From: Planctomycetaceae bacterium
GTDB taxonomy: Bacteria > Planctomycetota > Planctomycetia > Planctomycetales > Planctomycetaceae
DNA: 64,000 nt
Assembly: GCA_020638955.1 (NCBI GenBank)
Contig: JACKHO010000004.1
Span: forward strand, 248,001-312,000
Direction: 5' to 3'
Made by a program: the position numbers and the translations under genes. Below the pieces are notes generated by a model that was not told the origin of the DNA, did not search any database, and was given only the letters and a program-made list of their open reading frames with translations. The stretch's first letter is position 1. Each line of letters begins with the position of its first letter. Below are positions 63,273 through 64,000 of the stretch, one piece after another.

Positions 63273-64000
63273 ATGGCTAAGAATATGATTGTCGCCCAGT
63301 CGGGCGGACCTTCGGCGGTTATCAACAACACCCTCCGCGGACTCGTGGAAACGGCTCGTGAAATGTCGGAAATCGGCACTGTGTATGCCGGTTGGCACGG
63401 GATTGAAGGGGTGCTCAAAGAAGAACTGCTCGACCTGTCGGCACAGTGCCCCGAGGAAATCGCCCTGCTCCGCACCACGCCCGCCGCCGGTTCCTGCGGG
63501 ACCTGCCGCTACAAGCTGAAAGATGGTCAAAACGAAGACTTCGACCGCCTGATGGAAGTGTTCAAGGCCCACAATGTGGGGTACTTCTGTTACATCGGGG
63601 GGAACGACTCCATGCACACGGCGTACACCGTGGCGAACCTCGCCCGTGAACGCGGCCTGGAGATGATTGGTGTCGGGGGACCGAAGACCATCGACAATGA
63701 TGTCGGGGACAGCGAATTCAAACTCGTCGACCACACCCCCGGATACGGATCAACCGCTCGCTACTGGACGCACTATGTCCAGCAGGCGAACGAGGAAAAC
63801 AACGGCTCCTGCCCGGCCGATCCTGTGCTCGTGCTGCAGGCGATGGGACGCAAAATTGGCTACATCCCGGCTGCTGCTCGCCTCGCCGATCCCAAACGCG
63901 AACTGCCGCTCCAGATTTATCTCGCCGAGCGAAAGGTTTCGATTGAACAGATTTCCGACAACATCAACAACTCGCTCAAGGAACATGGCCGTGCGATTGT
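63273..64000 (+). CDS. pfp: Pyrophosphate-type 6-phosphofructokinase, N-terminal part (runs off the window)
   Basis: The frame starts at ATG 63273 and stays open to the end. 'MIVAQSGGPSAVINNTLRGL' is the phosphofructokinase N-terminus (phosphate-binding Gly-Gly-Pro). 'FCYIGGNDSMHTAYTVANLA' and 'GVGGPKTIDNDVGDSEFKLV' are diagnostic; the P-K-T-I-D-N-D motif is the catalytic site of PPi-dependent enzymes, and the Asn-Asp after GG (instead of Asp-Gly) is typical of pyrophosphate use. 'HTPGYGSTARYWTHYVQQAN' follows. It phosphorylates fructose 6-phosphate in glycolysis, reversibly with PPi. This housekeeping gene marks the chromosomal side of the island. About 240 residues are visible out of roughly 400-430. 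Confidence 0.93.
   Translation, partial: MAKNMIVAQSGGPSAVINNTLRGLVETAREMSEIGTVYAGWHGIEGVLKEELLDLSAQCPEEIALLRTTPAAGSCGTCRYKLKDGQNEDFDRLMEVFKAHNVGYFCYIGGNDSMHTAYTVANLARERGLEMIGVGGPKTIDNDVGDSEFKLVDHTPGYGSTARYWTHYVQQANEENNGSCPADPVLVLQAMGRKIGYIPAAARLADPKRELPLQIYLAERKVSIEQISDNINNSLKEHGRAI

Overview
The window reads as chromosomal DNA of a planctomycete (class Planctomycetia). The evidence is gene content: two large PSCyt1/DUF1549/DUF1553 proteins, a DUF1501 protein, a PVC-type dehydrogenase with HEAT-like C-terminus, three sulfatases, a giant beta-helix protein with the N-terminal 'LEDRTLL' motif, and a formylmethanofuran dehydrogenase subunit A of the bacterial C1 pathway. No rRNA, tRNA or CRISPR array was seen.

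Layout. Positions 1-26.8 kb are mostly ordinary planctomycete core and accessory genes: a sulfatase tail, fhcA, a cytochrome-type PSD1 protein, several secreted proteins and lipoproteins, a GH5-like/GDPD/propeller fusion, a 1505-residue beta-helix protein, a DUF1444 protein, an AAA ATPase plus DUF4276 pair (possible defence pair), a ferredoxin, and isocitrate dehydrogenase with a clear terminator. An internally deleted IS1380-family element (about 26.9-27.7 kb) separates this from a 15.7 kb block of minus-strand genes (43757 down to 28067): ECF sigma factor, FecR/LamG anti-sigma-like protein, a four-helix-bundle protein embedded in 8-bp tandem repeats, PSD1 protein, DUF1501 protein, DUF5060-type glycoside hydrolase, UxaE-like epimerase, aldo/keto reductase, zinc alcohol dehydrogenase and two sulfatases. 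This looks like a sigma-controlled locus for degrading a sulfated or uronic-acid-rich polysaccharide.

From about 46 kb to 63.2 kb lies a probable genomic island. Its left edge abuts a 5'-truncated glycosyltransferase and its right end holds a truncated tyrosine recombinase. The left part is a tightly overlapping operon: zinc-ribbon protein, YfaP-like protein, membrane protein with zinc ribbon, membrane-anchored protein, VirD4/TraD-like ATPase with zinc ribbon, and an excisionase-type HTH protein. No relaxase was seen. The right part is a dense set of immune-type genes: an HSP90-like ATPase fused to a nucleoside-deoxyribosyltransferase-like domain, a TPR-like protein, two adjacent TIR genes (one with a membrane segment and pentapeptide repeats), a patatin, a SLOG-domain protein, and a methyltransferase-TIR fusion.

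The most striking observation is that three of these immune genes are each cut by a single in-frame stop codon (TAG at 52621, TGA at 59306, TAA at 61315) with intact, recognisable homology on both sides, and a fourth (TIR, 56454) carries frameshifts. All three kinds of stop are used, so codon reassignment is not the explanation. Independent recent inactivation of costly defence genes, or sequencing error, is likelier. The window ends in the start of a pyrophosphate-type phosphofructokinase gene.
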